Notes: generated from the letters alone by a model not told the origin. A stretch of 21,916 nucleotides of DNA from Methanothrix sp. (GCA_028679775.1 JAJRAX010000061.1:1-21916); one strand, 5' to 3'; positions 7,179 to 15,485 are shown, counted from the stretch's first letter. Numbers and translations are program-made.

Positions 7179-8172
7179 TTCCCAAGGCGATTTCCAACAA
7201 GACAACTGTTAGCGGGATAAGAATAACCAATACAATATATAATATTTCTTGACAGCCAAATGACCATTCACTCATTTGATTCAATTTGTCCTGTACAATA
7301 AATATATCTTTGAGATGATTCGCATTCTCTTTCGTTGGGAACTCCAGCGATCCATCCATTGCCGCCCTCAGTTGGGACGAAAACAACTCCATCTTTTCCT
7401 TTTTGGTGGAGATCATCATCCTGTGAATTCTGTACTGGGGCAGCAGGAAGTATGTAAAAAGCAGGAAAGCAAAGCTAAAAAACCAGAGCATCATCTGCAC
7501 TGAGGAAAACTGAGGAGGCACTACGATGTGAAAGAAGCCCCACACGACATAGACTACAGCCGCACAGATGGTGAACTTCGAATACAGTACTCCTATCGAA
7601 TGAAAATCCGAATACAGTGCATCAATGCGCAACGGATATTCTCCGATTCTGTAAACAGTCAGAGCTGTCAGGATCAAAATATATAATCCAGCGCCCTCAA
7701 GATAGACTGCAAAATAATATCCTAACTTAAAATAGAGAACGGACAAATGGGATTCAAATGACACTAAATGGTAATCTATCCCAGCCATATGGACAAAAAT
7801 AATAAAAGCAATTGAGAAAAGGAACATTTTCCTGTCATCGAATATTTCCTCCGCCTGCCTCTGCCAAGCCTTGATGACATCATCTGCAGGCAGATCCACA
7901 ATTGAGATGAGAATGTCCTCGAAGGACGCAATTCTGCTATGCGCCCAACTGATGATGGCCCCCTCCAGGGCTATTATTGCAGAAACGATAAAGAAAGCAT
8001 CGATATGCATCATTTTATCATCAGACAAGACCAGAAGGACAGATGAAATCAACAAAAAAATAAGGGAGACGAGCGACCACCCCTGATAGTATGGAACAGG
8101 AATTAATGATATGAGCTTCACCAGATGCGTCTCATTGGATTGTCCATTTGGATCTGATTTTTTGGCAAACAT
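7168..8172 (-). CDS. Multi-pass membrane protein of unknown function
   Basis: A 334-residue protein with about seven hydrophobic segments: roughly 33-49, 58-77, 114-133, 148-169, 200-222, 226-246 and 308-331. A long loop between the second and third, with acidic and Arg residues (about 78-112), and another between the last two (about 247-305) are probably cytoplasmic. I recognise no family motif. Its stop codon overlaps the end of the histidine kinase gene tail to tail by 11 bp. A minus-strand gaggt lies about 12 nt before ATG 8172, and an AT-rich promoter region precedes it. Codon use and hydrophobicity look like a real gene. A sensor-linked membrane partner is possible from position alone. 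Confidence 0.8.
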   Translation of the reverse strand: MFAKKSDPNGQSNETHLVKLISLIPVPYYQGWSLVSLIFLLISSVLLVLSDDKMMHIDAFFIVSAIIALEGAIISWAHSRIASFEDILISIVDLPADDVIKAWQRQAEEIFDDRKMFLFSIAFIIFVHMAGIDYHLVSFESHLSVLYFKLGYYFAVYLEGAGLYILILTALTVYRIGEYPLRIDALYSDFHSIGVLYSKFTICAAVVYVVWGFFHIVVPPQFSSVQMMLWFFSFAFLLFTYFLLPQYRIHRMMISTKKEKMELFSSQLRAAMDGSLEFPTKENANHLKDIFIVQDKLNQMSEWSFGCQEILYIVLVILIPLTVVLLEIALGIIN

Positions 8173-8202
8173 GGATTTGAGATTACCTCATAGATCAATC
8201 AA

Positions 8203-8226
8203 GCATATTATAATTTATTATATAAT
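8203..8226 (-). promoter_or_regulatory. TATA-rich promoter region for the membrane protein
   Basis: The minus strand reads attatataataaattataa, with several overlapping TATA-like boxes 30-55 nt upstream of ATG 8172. A start site near 8180-8195 would be expected. Confidence 0.4.
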
Positions 8227-8229
8227 CCA

Positions 8230-8582
8230 TCGTTAATTTTCGCGACGATAAACCAGGGCGAACATCTAGCAGATCATATGACAATGTAAACGAGTTATAA
8301 TATAAATTGTTTCCTGAGAGCGATAATGGAAAGATTTTAGCGAATATGCAATATATTCAAGATCATATCATTGATTACCAAAATTATCTGCAATAGAAAA
8401 TGAAGATAAAGAGCGATTTCGCAGCATAATAGAATAGCAAGTGCTGCATTTATTCAAGAACGATCTTTGCATGCATTTCAAAGAAGAGCGATCAAGAAGC
8501 CGGATTCGTTCAAGCTAGATACACCGTGATGATTATCTGACATGCTTCTGCGCCGCGAGCAATTTCCATCGAGATCAGATAT
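8230..8582. other. AT-rich gap without recognisable gene
   Basis: About 350 bp between the membrane protein promoter and the end of the lipoprotein gene. It is AT-rich with stop codons in every frame. I see no RNA gene or repeat in it. Confidence 0.4.
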
Positions 8583-9071
8583 CTATTTTTTCCTGGTTGA
8601 AGCAGGCAAGGGGTCTGACGCCTCAGAAAAGACATTTTGCGTGGCCGTTACATTGTAGAACGTCCTGATTCGCCCACCAGGATAGACAACAGAGAAGCTA
8701 GGTATCGCTTCCCTTCGCACAGCCTCAATGCTACCGAATGGCGTGGAGTCAAATAGATAGTAGCCGCTATTGTATTTGCCTGCGCCTTTTACATGGAGGG
8801 AAGCGCCGTCTATATCAGCCCGAACAAGCTCGACCTCGCTGTAACCACCCAAAAATGAGATCAATTCTGGCTCCAAGTATCTGCATCCTAAAGCCATGAT
8901 ATAAATGCGGGCAAAGGTGTCAAGAGTATAATTCAGATCAAAGGTGGCATTCTCGCCTTCCAGGCGCATGGTCACCTCCGTTACATGAAGATACATGCCG
9001 CTGTCTTCCGAGCAAGCGGCAAATATGCTGAGGGCAAAAAATACCAATATCAGTACAATAATAAATCGCAT
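8583..9071 (-). CDS. Lipoprotein-like secreted protein, unknown function
   Basis: A 162-residue protein with an N-terminal hydrophobic signal (residues 2-17) ending in IFAAC, a lipobox-like sequence with Cys20, so the mature protein is probably anchored outside the membrane by a lipid. The remainder is rich in beta-strand patterns and contains several N-x-S/T sites (for example NAT, NYT, NVT), consistent with a surface protein. No family recognised. GGTGAG lies 3 nt before ATG 9071, a good ribosome binding site. The upstream zinc-ribbon gene ends only 3 bp before it, so the two are one operon and may act together at the membrane. Confidence 0.75.
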   Translation of the reverse strand: MRFIIVLILVFFALSIFAACSEDSGMYLHVTEVTMRLEGENATFDLNYTLDTFARIYIMALGCRYLEPELISFLGGYSEVELVRADIDGASLHVKGAGKYNSGYYLFDSTPFGSIEAVRREAIPSFSVVYPGGRIRTFYNVTATQNVFSEASDPLPASTRKK

Positions 9072-9074
9072 CTC

Positions 9075-9269
9075 TCACCCAACCATCTTCAGGATCGACG
9101 GCAAGAACAGCACAACCCCCATTATCACAAGGAAAGCCAGAAAAAGAAGCTGCTGCTTTCTTTGGGCTGATTTGAACTTCGACTCGCATAGCTCATCGCA
9201 GAAGTTCTCGTCCGGACGCACTGCATTGCCGCAGACCAGGCAGTGTTTATGCGGCATTATCTCTGACAT
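9075..9269 (-). CDS. Small zinc-ribbon membrane protein (DUF2116-like)
   Basis: A 64-residue protein. The first half holds Cys10-x2-Cys13 and Cys24-x3-Cys28, a treble-clef or zinc-ribbon pattern with ENFCDELCES around the second pair. The second half (about 41-60) is one transmembrane helix, so the metal-binding part faces the cytoplasm. The pattern matches archaeal Zn-ribbon-TM proteins annotated as DUF2116, assigned here from memory. ATG 9269 is preferred over a TTG 3 nt upstream because AGGTGAT (9273-9279) is spaced better for it. Function unknown; it is co-transcribed with the lipoprotein-like gene. Confidence 0.8.
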   Translation of the reverse strand: MSEIMPHKHCLVCGNAVRPDENFCDELCESKFKSAQRKQQLLFLAFLVIMGVVLFLPSILKMVG

Positions 9270-9566
9270 CAAATCACCTATATTTGGTTTGGGAGAGTGA
9301 GTAAATAAGGTTTTGCCTGACGACCAGGTAGCACCTCATGCACGAATTCATAAGATGGCCTTGCAGAGGATGGAAACGCTATATAACTTTAAAAATAACA
9401 TTATCTTATCAAATATACAGTATGATATTTTCTGCGTCGTCGATATTTCAATGAAGAAAAAAAGTTGATGTTTATTTTTCCACTGGAAATAAAGGGGTTT
9501 ATTTGAGGAAGACAGTCGGCTCGATTTTGCATTAACTATAAAAGGTTCCTGGAGAATCTGCAGCGC
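9270..9566. other. Divergent intergenic region with promoters
   Basis: About 300 bp between the minus-strand zinc-ribbon gene and the plus-strand beta-helix gene. It contains TATA-like stretches near 9378-9386 and 9536-9544, and an AT-rich centre (9380-9480). No gene or RNA is visible. Confidence 0.4.
9536..9544 (+). promoter_or_regulatory. TATA-like box for the beta-helix protein
   Basis: ctataaaag lies 23-31 nt before ATG 9567. With the usual archaeal spacing, transcription would begin almost at the start codon, giving a leaderless or nearly leaderless message. A ggag at 9551-9554 would then lie outside the message. An upstream TATA near 9380 would give a normal leader instead. Confidence 0.4.
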
Positions 9567-11606
9567 ATGCCAAGAATTCCTATGATCATCTTCATGGCCT
9601 TGCTCATCTGGCTTTCGCCAGTAGATGGAGCAAGAACTTATATCGTTGACGACAGCGGCTTTGCTAATTATGGCAGCATCCAGGAAGCCATCATTGCTGC
9701 CAGCGATGGAGATACCATTTGCATAAAGCCTGGAGTATACAATGAAGCCATAACCCTGAACAAGAGCCTCTCTATCGAGCCCCTCATCGGCGAGACTGAT
9801 CCCATAGTCCTGAATGGAGGAGACACTCTGGAGACTGGGATCACCATAACTGCAGACGGCTGCTCTCTTGAAGGGCTGACTTTAAAGGACTTTATCGGGT
9901 CGGCGATCTATGTTCAATCCAACCAGAACACCATCAAAGAAAATACTTTTGAAAACGCCAATCCGGCCATACTAGTTAAAAGCTCCAATGAAAACTCAAT
10001 TGCCGGAAATACGATTACCAATAGCCAGGGAGCAATAGCCATCTGGGAGAACTCCAGCGGCAATTTGGTTCAAGACAACGAGGTCATGGGATGCAATGTG
10101 TCTGTGCTTGTCCGGGAGGCGACCAATAACCGGATCATCGACAACAAGATATCCGACGCCTACTGGGGCGTATGGCTGGATGAAGCAGGCATCTGCGAAG
10201 TTGAGGGCAATGATATCGAGACCAGGTATTTCGGCATCCTGGTCCTAAACAGCAGCAATAGCAACGCTTCCATGAATATGGTGAGATTCGGGACTCCTGC
10301 ATACACCACAACAAATGGAATCACAGTCGCGAATTCCAGCGGAATTAGGCTGATGGGAAATGAGATCAATGGAGGTAATATTGGTCTTGGTATTTCCATG
10401 AGCGAAAACGGCAAACTGCAGGAAAATTCTGTCGTCGGCAGCAATTATGCTGTTTACATCAAGGATTCCACATCAGAGCATCTATTCAAGAATCACATCG
10501 CGGACGCAGAATACGGCATAAGGCTAGATAACTCCAGTAGAAACTCTATTCAACAAAACGAGATCAATAACAGTGCCATTGGCCTTGAGATGTCGGCAAG
10601 CATGAGAAACAACATCTCGGAAAACCAGCTTGGAGGCATGACGGACACAGCCATTCAGGCCACCTCCTCCCGTGAGAACTCACTTTCCAGCAATCTGATT
10701 AAAGACAGCTACAGGGGAATCATATTGCTGGAATCACCAGAAAATCTCTTAAAAGACAACCGATTCGAGAAGGTAGATTGGAGCCTTTACGTCGAGGCTG
10801 AGAACAGAGAGGGATTTAACAATTCTATAGACGAATCCAATGTGGCGGACTCCTTGCCCATAGTCTATCTCGTCGGCCAAACCGGCAATCAGATTCAGTA
10901 TGAAGAGATCGCACATCTCACCCTGGCATACTGCGATAATATTACGATAAAGAATTCGACAATCACCAACGATGCCTTATTCCTCTTCAACTCGGATAAT
11001 TGCAGAATTCTCGATAACGATATATCGTCATGCTTTGGAATGCGACTGATAGGGTGTAATGGATCAGAGATATCAGGCAACCTTCTATTAGGCAATGAAT
11101 TCAGCGGAATGTTCCTTTATTCCTCAAATTCTAATGAGATTACGGCCAACAATGCCTCGAACAACAACCAAAACGGAATATCCCTCCTGTCCTGCAACCA
11201 GAATATAATTCGCGACAATGTGATGGATTCCAATGCAGCAACTGGCATTTGGCTGAATTCCTCATCAGACAACGAAATCTACGAAAACAACATAAGCAAC
11301 AGCCAGACAGGCATGCAGATGACCCTCTCCACAGGAAACAGAATATATCATAACAACTTCCGGGATAACCAGGAGCACTCCCTGGACACAGAAGGCAATA
11401 ATAGCTGGGACGAGGGCAACGTCACCGGCGGCAACTACTGGAATGATCATGTGGCCAAAGGTAACCCAAGCCAGGAATGGCCGAGGATGATCAAAGGAGG
11501 AAGCATGCTGGACCGCTATCCATTCCAGGATGAGAATGGTTGGCTGTTAGGCGAAAAAACCGAGATAGCCTCTTTAAATAAATATCCCACCACGATCGAC
11601 ACATAG
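9567..11606 (+). CDS. Secreted right-handed beta-helix protein (NosD/PbH1 type)
   Basis: A 679-residue protein with a signal peptide (residues 1-22, hydrophobic IIFMALLIWL, likely cleaved after VDGA). The mature N-terminus (YIVDDSG-ANYGSIQEAI, then GDTICIKPGVYNE) is the typical opening of archaeal NosD-like beta-helix proteins. Many Asn-rich coils of about 22-24 residues follow, with patterns such as N-I-NN-I, SN-N-I-NN, and YW-ND-V near the end (GGNYWNDH). These form a parallel beta-helix that usually binds carbohydrate or stays as a surface-layer component. There is no C-terminal TM or PGF-type sorting signal, so the protein may be released or held non-covalently. Substrate unknown. Confidence 0.88.
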   Translation: MPRIPMIIFMALLIWLSPVDGARTYIVDDSGFANYGSIQEAIIAASDGDTICIKPGVYNEAITLNKSLSIEPLIGETDPIVLNGGDTLETGITITADGCSLEGLTLKDFIGSAIYVQSNQNTIKENTFENANPAILVKSSNENSIAGNTITNSQGAIAIWENSSGNLVQDNEVMGCNVSVLVREATNNRIIDNKISDAYWGVWLDEAGICEVEGNDIETRYFGILVLNSSNSNASMNMVRFGTPAYTTTNGITVANSSGIRLMGNEINGGNIGLGISMSENGKLQENSVVGSNYAVYIKDSTSEHLFKNHIADAEYGIRLDNSSRNSIQQNEINNSAIGLEMSASMRNNISENQLGGMTDTAIQATSSRENSLSSNLIKDSYRGIILLESPENLLKDNRFEKVDWSLYVEAENREGFNNSIDESNVADSLPIVYLVGQTGNQIQYEEIAHLTLAYCDNITIKNSTITNDALFLFNSDNCRILDNDISSCFGMRLIGCNGSEISGNLLLGNEFSGMFLYSSNSNEITANNASNNNQNGISLLSCNQNIIRDNVMDSNAATGIWLNSSSDNEIYENNISNSQTGMQMTLSTGNRIYHNNFRDNQEHSLDTEGNNSWDEGNVTGGNYWNDHVAKGNPSQEWPRMIKGGSMLDRYPFQDENGWLLGEKTEIASLNKYPTTIDT

Positions 11607-11668
11607 CTCACATAAGCTGAGAGGCTTGATCGAAATGCTTAAGACGATGAAGAAATGAAGGAAGGAAT

Positions 11669-11842
11669 ATGGCAAAGAGAAAGAACGAAGGCAGTGGCCT
11701 TCAGTCGTCCGCAGGCCTCATGAGGTACTTCGAGGCAGATGACACTGCAATCAAGCTCAATCCAAAGATGGTACTCGGAGCCTGTATCGGAGCAGGTGTT
11801 GTAGTAATGGGACTGAATATCGCCTTTGGCCTCTGGCCTTAG
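11669..11842 (+). CDS. secG: Preprotein translocase subunit Sec61 beta
   Basis: A 57-residue protein beginning MAKRKNEGSGLQSSAGLMRY and continuing FEADDTAIKLNPKMV; the polar N-terminal half ends in the family's K-NP--V motif (29-35), followed by one C-terminal TM helix (about 35-54, Gly/Ala/Val rich). This is the normal layout of archaeal Sec61 beta, the small tail-anchored subunit of the SecYE beta protein channel. gaagg (11661-11665) is the ribosome binding site. It ends 6 bp before the MFS transporter start. Confidence 0.9.
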   Translation: MAKRKNEGSGLQSSAGLMRYFEADDTAIKLNPKMVLGACIGAGVVVMGLNIAFGLWP

Positions 11843-11848
11843 GCGGAT

Positions 11849-13294
11849 TTGGCCATTATCCCAAAAATTTTTAATGTCGAGCTGCAGACAGGCAGCAAAA
11901 ATCGCTACGTCGTCCTGCTTCTCGTCCTCGCCGGCGTCCTGATGGCTGTGGTTGACGGCTCTGTGGTCAGCATAGCTCTGCCTACCATCACGGGATATTT
12001 CGGCGTCAACATTGGCGAGTCGCAGATGATCATGACGGCATACCTCGTCACCCTCACGAGCCTTCTCCTGATCTTCGGAAAGGTCGCAGAGCGCGTGGGA
12101 AAATCCCGGCTCTTCATGCTCGGAATTGTCGTCTTCACCATCAGCTCCTTTGCCTGCGGCATGTCCGCGAGCCTGTACCAGCTCGTCCTCTGTCGGATAG
12201 CCCAGGCGGCTGGAGCCGCCATGATGTTTTCCATCAGCTCTGCAATCATCTTCCAGTCCTTTCCTAGAGGCGAGCAGGGCCGGGCTATGGGCTACATCGG
12301 AGCGACTGTTGCCATCGGAAGCATCATGGGACCGACTCTCGGCGGCGTTATTGTGGAATACCTGGGCTGGGAGTACATATTCCTCATAAATGTGCCCATC
12401 GGCGTAATCCAGTTTCTGCTCTCCTCCCGCTACTTGAAAATCGAGGAGAATCGATCTGTTAGTCTTGACGCTGACTGGATAGGAGCCACAACCCTGATCG
12501 CATTCATAGTCTCTCTCATGGCTTTATTGGGCCTGCTCGCCAACAGCTTCACTTTCCAGCCGACGGTCGCGGCCCTGGCCCTGATCTTTCTGGCCTCTCT
12601 GGTCGCCTTCATAATTACCGAATCGAGGCATAAAACCCCAATATTGGACCTCTCCATCTTCCGCTACCGCATGTTCGTCCTGCCGTCCATCAGCATGATC
12701 ATATTCTTCGTCTCCAACCTCATGATCTCAGTACTCGGCCCATTCTACTTCGAGGGAGTGATGGGCTACACTGCGACTCAAGTGGGCCTGATCTACCTCA
12801 TAGTCCCGGCCATCATGGTCGTCGGCTCGCCGGTGACCGGCTGGATCTACGACAAACACCAGTTTCGTTTCCTGGCCGCCCTCGGAATGCTGATCATGGC
12901 CGTCTCCATGATGCTGCTTGGATACCTGGCACAGAACATTGACGGTGATCCACGGCTGCTCCTGGCTACATTTGTCTTGAGCGGCATAGGTGCCGTCTTC
13001 TTCCAGAGCCCAAACAACACCGAGATCATGAGGGCTCTTCCCAAATCGAAGATCAATACTGCCTCAAGCTTCACTGCAACCATTCGAAACCTGGGAATGG
13101 CTCTCGGTGTGTCCTTTTCAGGTGTATTGGTCTCCATGCAGCTCGCCTCCGCAGGATACCACGGAACCCTGGGGCAGGCCGGGCCGGTTCTGCTATCCAT
13201 GACCATAAGCCGGGTGATGATACTGGCGGGAATGCTTTGCATAATAGGGACCGTGGTCTCAGTTTACAGAGCAACGACCTCGGCCCAGTTCTGA
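11849..13294 (+). CDS. MFS drug/solute exporter, DHA2 (14-TM) type
   Basis: A 481-residue transporter with about 14 hydrophobic segments. TM1 carries VVDGSVVSIALPTI (34-47), the DHA2 motif D1. Loop 2-3 has motif A, GKVAERVGKSR (77-87), and TM5 has the antiporter motif C, GSIMGPTLGG (157-166). These mark a proton-driven exporter of the EmrB/QacA group. The natural substrate is unknown. The start is the TTG at 11849, 6 bp after the Sec61 beta stop; the first internal ATG would cut TM1, so TTG (preceded by ggcgg) is the likely start. Probably co-transcribed with the Sec61 beta gene, though the functional link is unclear. Confidence 0.9.
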   Translation: MAIIPKIFNVELQTGSKNRYVVLLLVLAGVLMAVVDGSVVSIALPTITGYFGVNIGESQMIMTAYLVTLTSLLLIFGKVAERVGKSRLFMLGIVVFTISSFACGMSASLYQLVLCRIAQAAGAAMMFSISSAIIFQSFPRGEQGRAMGYIGATVAIGSIMGPTLGGVIVEYLGWEYIFLINVPIGVIQFLLSSRYLKIEENRSVSLDADWIGATTLIAFIVSLMALLGLLANSFTFQPTVAALALIFLASLVAFIITESRHKTPILDLSIFRYRMFVLPSISMIIFFVSNLMISVLGPFYFEGVMGYTATQVGLIYLIVPAIMVVGSPVTGWIYDKHQFRFLAALGMLIMAVSMMLLGYLAQNIDGDPRLLLATFVLSGIGAVFFQSPNNTEIMRALPKSKINTASSFTATIRNLGMALGVSFSGVLVSMQLASAGYHGTLGQAGPVLLSMTISRVMILAGMLCIIGTVVSVYRATTSAQF

Positions 13295-13462
13295 CTGGCC
13301 GGAGCGATGAACGGAAGGGTTTAACGGAAAAGATGGCATTCCTGCGAAAAATACATGGTACTATCCTTCAAGGATGCCGCCAGGCAAACGGCAGAAATGC
13401 CACCGCAGTTGCCGCCCTCGCCGGATCTTTTTGGCGCCTATGAAATAACAGGGATGACTGCC

Positions 13463-13666
13463 TTACTGCTTCTCTGCATGAAGCGCTTTGGCTTTCTTTC
13501 CTTCTTCAATCAGCTCCTTGACCTTCTGACCACCCTTATGGCCGATGGCTTCATAAAAATCTCTTCCGTGTGTTTGGGCGGTCTTCATGCCTCCTTTTCT
13601 GCCTGCCTCCTGAACGGTCATCGTGCCCTTTTCGTCTCTTTTGGATTCTCTCTTGTCTTCAGCCAT
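13463..13666 (-). CDS. KGG-repeat small stress-type protein
   Basis: A 67-residue, charged, Lys-rich protein with two KGG motifs (residues 24-26 and 44-46) in the pattern GRKGG...HGRDFYEAIGHKGG, the hallmark of the Bacillus GsiB / E. coli YciG-like stress proteins. Such proteins are hydrophilic and induced by starvation or desiccation; the mechanism is not known. An excellent Shine-Dalgarno sequence (GGAGGGG, minus strand 13672-13678) lies 5 nt before ATG 13666, which rules out the upstream in-frame ATG at 13687. Convergent with the MFS gene. Confidence 0.85.
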   Translation of the reverse strand: MAEDKRESKRDEKGTMTVQEAGRKGGMKTAQTHGRDFYEAIGHKGGQKVKELIEEGKKAKALHAEKQ

Positions 13667-13687
13667 TTGCACCCCTCCACTATACAT

Positions 13688-14041
13688 ATCAATATAATTT
13701 GAATATTATTCAGAGCTTGCCGTTGCACTTTTGGATGTTCTATCCAATATTGCAGCATCTCCAGCAAACCTGATCAATCCGGATCGCACATACAGATTTT
13801 ATCATTTTCCACAACATTCGTGCTATATTTTGAGGCAGATCCTAACCAATCGCTGCAATTATTTTAACTAACTCTCATTTTGATATCCTTAATCTCTTCT
13901 TTCAATTATTTATGTTTTGCGCCCCGATACCTCTGGAATTTATGGGCGTACAGTAGTACAAATTTTAAAAATTGAACCAATATCCAAATAATTGCTGCCA
14001 AGAATAATCAAATGGTGACTGTAGATATCCTTGGCTTACAA
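13688..14041. other. AT-rich gap between KGG protein and thiI
   Basis: About 350 bp. A TATA-like, nearly palindromic gaatattattc (13701-13711) is a promoter candidate for the KGG gene, with a start site near 13680. The rest is AT-rich with no open frame, repeat or RNA gene that I can support. Confidence 0.4.
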
Positions 14042-15220
14042 TCAGATCCAATTTGATTTGTCCTGATCTGCAATATCTTTCTGTCCGATTCTGGTCACAA
14101 TCATCTCTTTGACCAGATCTTTGGCCATCTCCCTCAACCCTAAAACCTCCTCCGCCCGGAGGATCTCATCCCTCTTGGCGCGGGTCATGGGCTTCTTGGG
14201 TACAGCCGTGCAGGATTTGGTCTCTTCGGTGATCCCGTATGTCCCGACCTTTCTGGCCAAATCCACAATCTCAGTCTTATCAAGAGAGATGAGCGGATGG
14301 AAGACCGGTACTCCAACGGCTGCCTGCTCGGCCAGAATGTTATCAGCCGTTTGAGAGGCCACCTGGCCCATGGAGTATCCGGTTACAACTCCGAGGCACT
14401 CTTTTATCTCCATGACCTCGGTGGCAATGCGATACATCAATCGCCGACAGAGAACGCATGTCGCCTTGGGGTAATGAGCTGCAATCTTCTCGATACCCCG
14501 GCTGATGGGAATGGTGATGAAATCAATCTTCCTGCCGGATGTCCATTCAGCGAGAACCTCGGAGCACCTCGTGCACTGTTCAATTGCATCTGCATAAGGC
14601 CTTGAGTCAAAATGCAGGAGCACCACAGGACAGCCCCTCTTCATCATCATCCATGCGGCCACTGGCGAGTCTATGCCGCCTGAGATGAGGACCAGCATCG
14701 TTCCCTGAGATCCGAGCGGCAGGCCGCCGACTCCCTTCACGATGTCGGTAAAGATGAAGGACCGACCACGCCTGGCCTCCACATAGATCTCCATCTCGGG
14801 CCGGTCCAAGTCTACCAGAGAGCCGGTGGCTATTCTGACGGCGTCCCCCACCACACGGCCAATCTGCTCGCTGGAAAAGGAGACGCCCGAGCGCCTGGGC
14901 CGAATGGCAAAGCTGTCGGGCTTCTTCAGGAGTGCCAGCTCCACTGCGGCACGGCTGATCTCATCCAGATCAGAGGCTACAGTCTGAGCTGGACTGGCTG
15001 AGACTACTCCAAAAACCCTCGCAATAATCTCGCTTGCCAGGAGATCAGAGGTGTGGACGAAGATCCTGCCTTCGCCCCGCTCCATCCTGTGCTCAACGCC
15101 AGCCCTCTTCAAAGAAAAAGCTATATTGCCAGCTAAAATGCGTTCCCAGTTCTGCCTGGTCCAGCTATCTTTTAGTGTGATCTCCCCGTAGCGAACTAAT
15201 ACTACGTCCTGGGAGATCAT
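14042..15220 (-). CDS. thiI: tRNA 4-thiouridine synthetase ThiI (archaeal type)
   Basis: A 392-residue enzyme that adenylates U8 of tRNA and inserts sulfur to give s4U. It has an N-terminal ferredoxin-like plus THUMP region (about 1-165, with the opening VLVRYGEITLK) and a PP-loop ATP-pyrophosphatase domain with SGGIDS (180-185). It has no C-terminal rhodanese domain, as expected for methanogens. The conserved Cys255-x2-Cys258 and Cys337 match the three cysteines that in methanogen ThiI bind an Fe-S cluster and are needed for activity with sulfide. A role in thiamine thiazole synthesis also occurs in bacteria but needs rhodanese there. The start overlaps the stop of an upstream 59-residue gene by ATGA. 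Confidence 0.93.
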   Translation of the reverse strand: MISQDVVLVRYGEITLKDSWTRQNWERILAGNIAFSLKRAGVEHRMERGEGRIFVHTSDLLASEIIARVFGVVSASPAQTVASDLDEISRAAVELALLKKPDSFAIRPRRSGVSFSSEQIGRVVGDAVRIATGSLVDLDRPEMEIYVEARRGRSFIFTDIVKGVGGLPLGSQGTMLVLISGGIDSPVAAWMMMKRGCPVVLLHFDSRPYADAIEQCTRCSEVLAEWTSGRKIDFITIPISRGIEKIAAHYPKATCVLCRRLMYRIATEVMEIKECLGVVTGYSMGQVASQTADNILAEQAAVGVPVFHPLISLDKTEIVDLARKVGTYGITEETKSCTAVPKKPMTRAKRDEILRAEEVLGLREMAKDLVKEMIVTRIGQKDIADQDKSNWI

Positions 15221-15396
15221 GTTCTGATTTGAGTGGCCTTCGCAGATCTCTTTATCTTCTTGACCCTCGAACCTGCTGCTGTGTATCTCTGCATCGGACC
15301 GGGCTTCTTGTGGGTGGTCTCAGCTTTGGTAACCTGCCGAACCTGCCCCTTTCTGCCCTTAATCTTAACCCATTCTATGCTTCCAGTCTTTCCCAT
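15217..15396 (-). CDS. Small basic methanogen protein (DUF5350-like)
   Basis: A 59-residue, very basic protein starting MGKTGSIEWVKIKGRKGQVR and containing a THKKPGPMQRY segment (28-38). I recall this pattern as a small protein family of methanogens (DUF5350), from memory and unverified. Length, Lys/Arg content and absence of hydrophobic parts suggest an RNA- or ribosome-associated protein. The stop codon shares ATGA (15217-15220) with the thiI start, so the two are translationally coupled. That suggests a role near tRNA thiolation or another step in tRNA handling, by association only. Confidence 0.8.
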   Translation of the reverse strand: MGKTGSIEWVKIKGRKGQVRQVTKAETTHKKPGPMQRYTAAGSRVKKIKRSAKATQIRT

Positions 15397-15444
15397 GGAA
15401 TGACCCTATAAAAGCAGGATTTAAAAAGCTTGTGATTAGCAAAA

Positions 15445-15457
15445 GGCTTTTAAGGAT
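15445..15457 (+). promoter_or_regulatory. TATA-like box for tRNA-Pro
   Basis: ggcttttaaggat lies about 35 nt upstream of the tRNA gene. With usual archaeal spacing transcription would start at about 15478, a few nucleotides before the mature 5' end. Confidence 0.4.
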
Positions 15458-15459
15458 AA

Positions 15460-15476
15460 TAGCCCAGTAAGGGCTA
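15460..15476. other. Perfect inverted repeat upstream of tRNA-Pro
   Basis: TAGCCC-agtaa-GGGCTA is a perfect 6-bp hairpin between the TATA-like box and the tRNA. It may be a regulator binding site, or part of the divergent promoter region shared with the 59-aa protein/thiI operon. Confidence 0.3.
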
Positions 15477-15485
15477 CTGCCTCGT

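Noticed and set aside
13664..13687. Earlier in-frame ATG (13687) for the KGG protein
   Set aside because: The GGAGGGG ribosome binding site lies between this ATG and the one at 13666, so the later ATG is the start.
15229..15411. Plus-strand 60-codon frame opposite the 59-aa basic protein
   Set aside because: It is the antisense of the small basic gene, with a Leu/Cys-rich sequence and no ribosome binding site.
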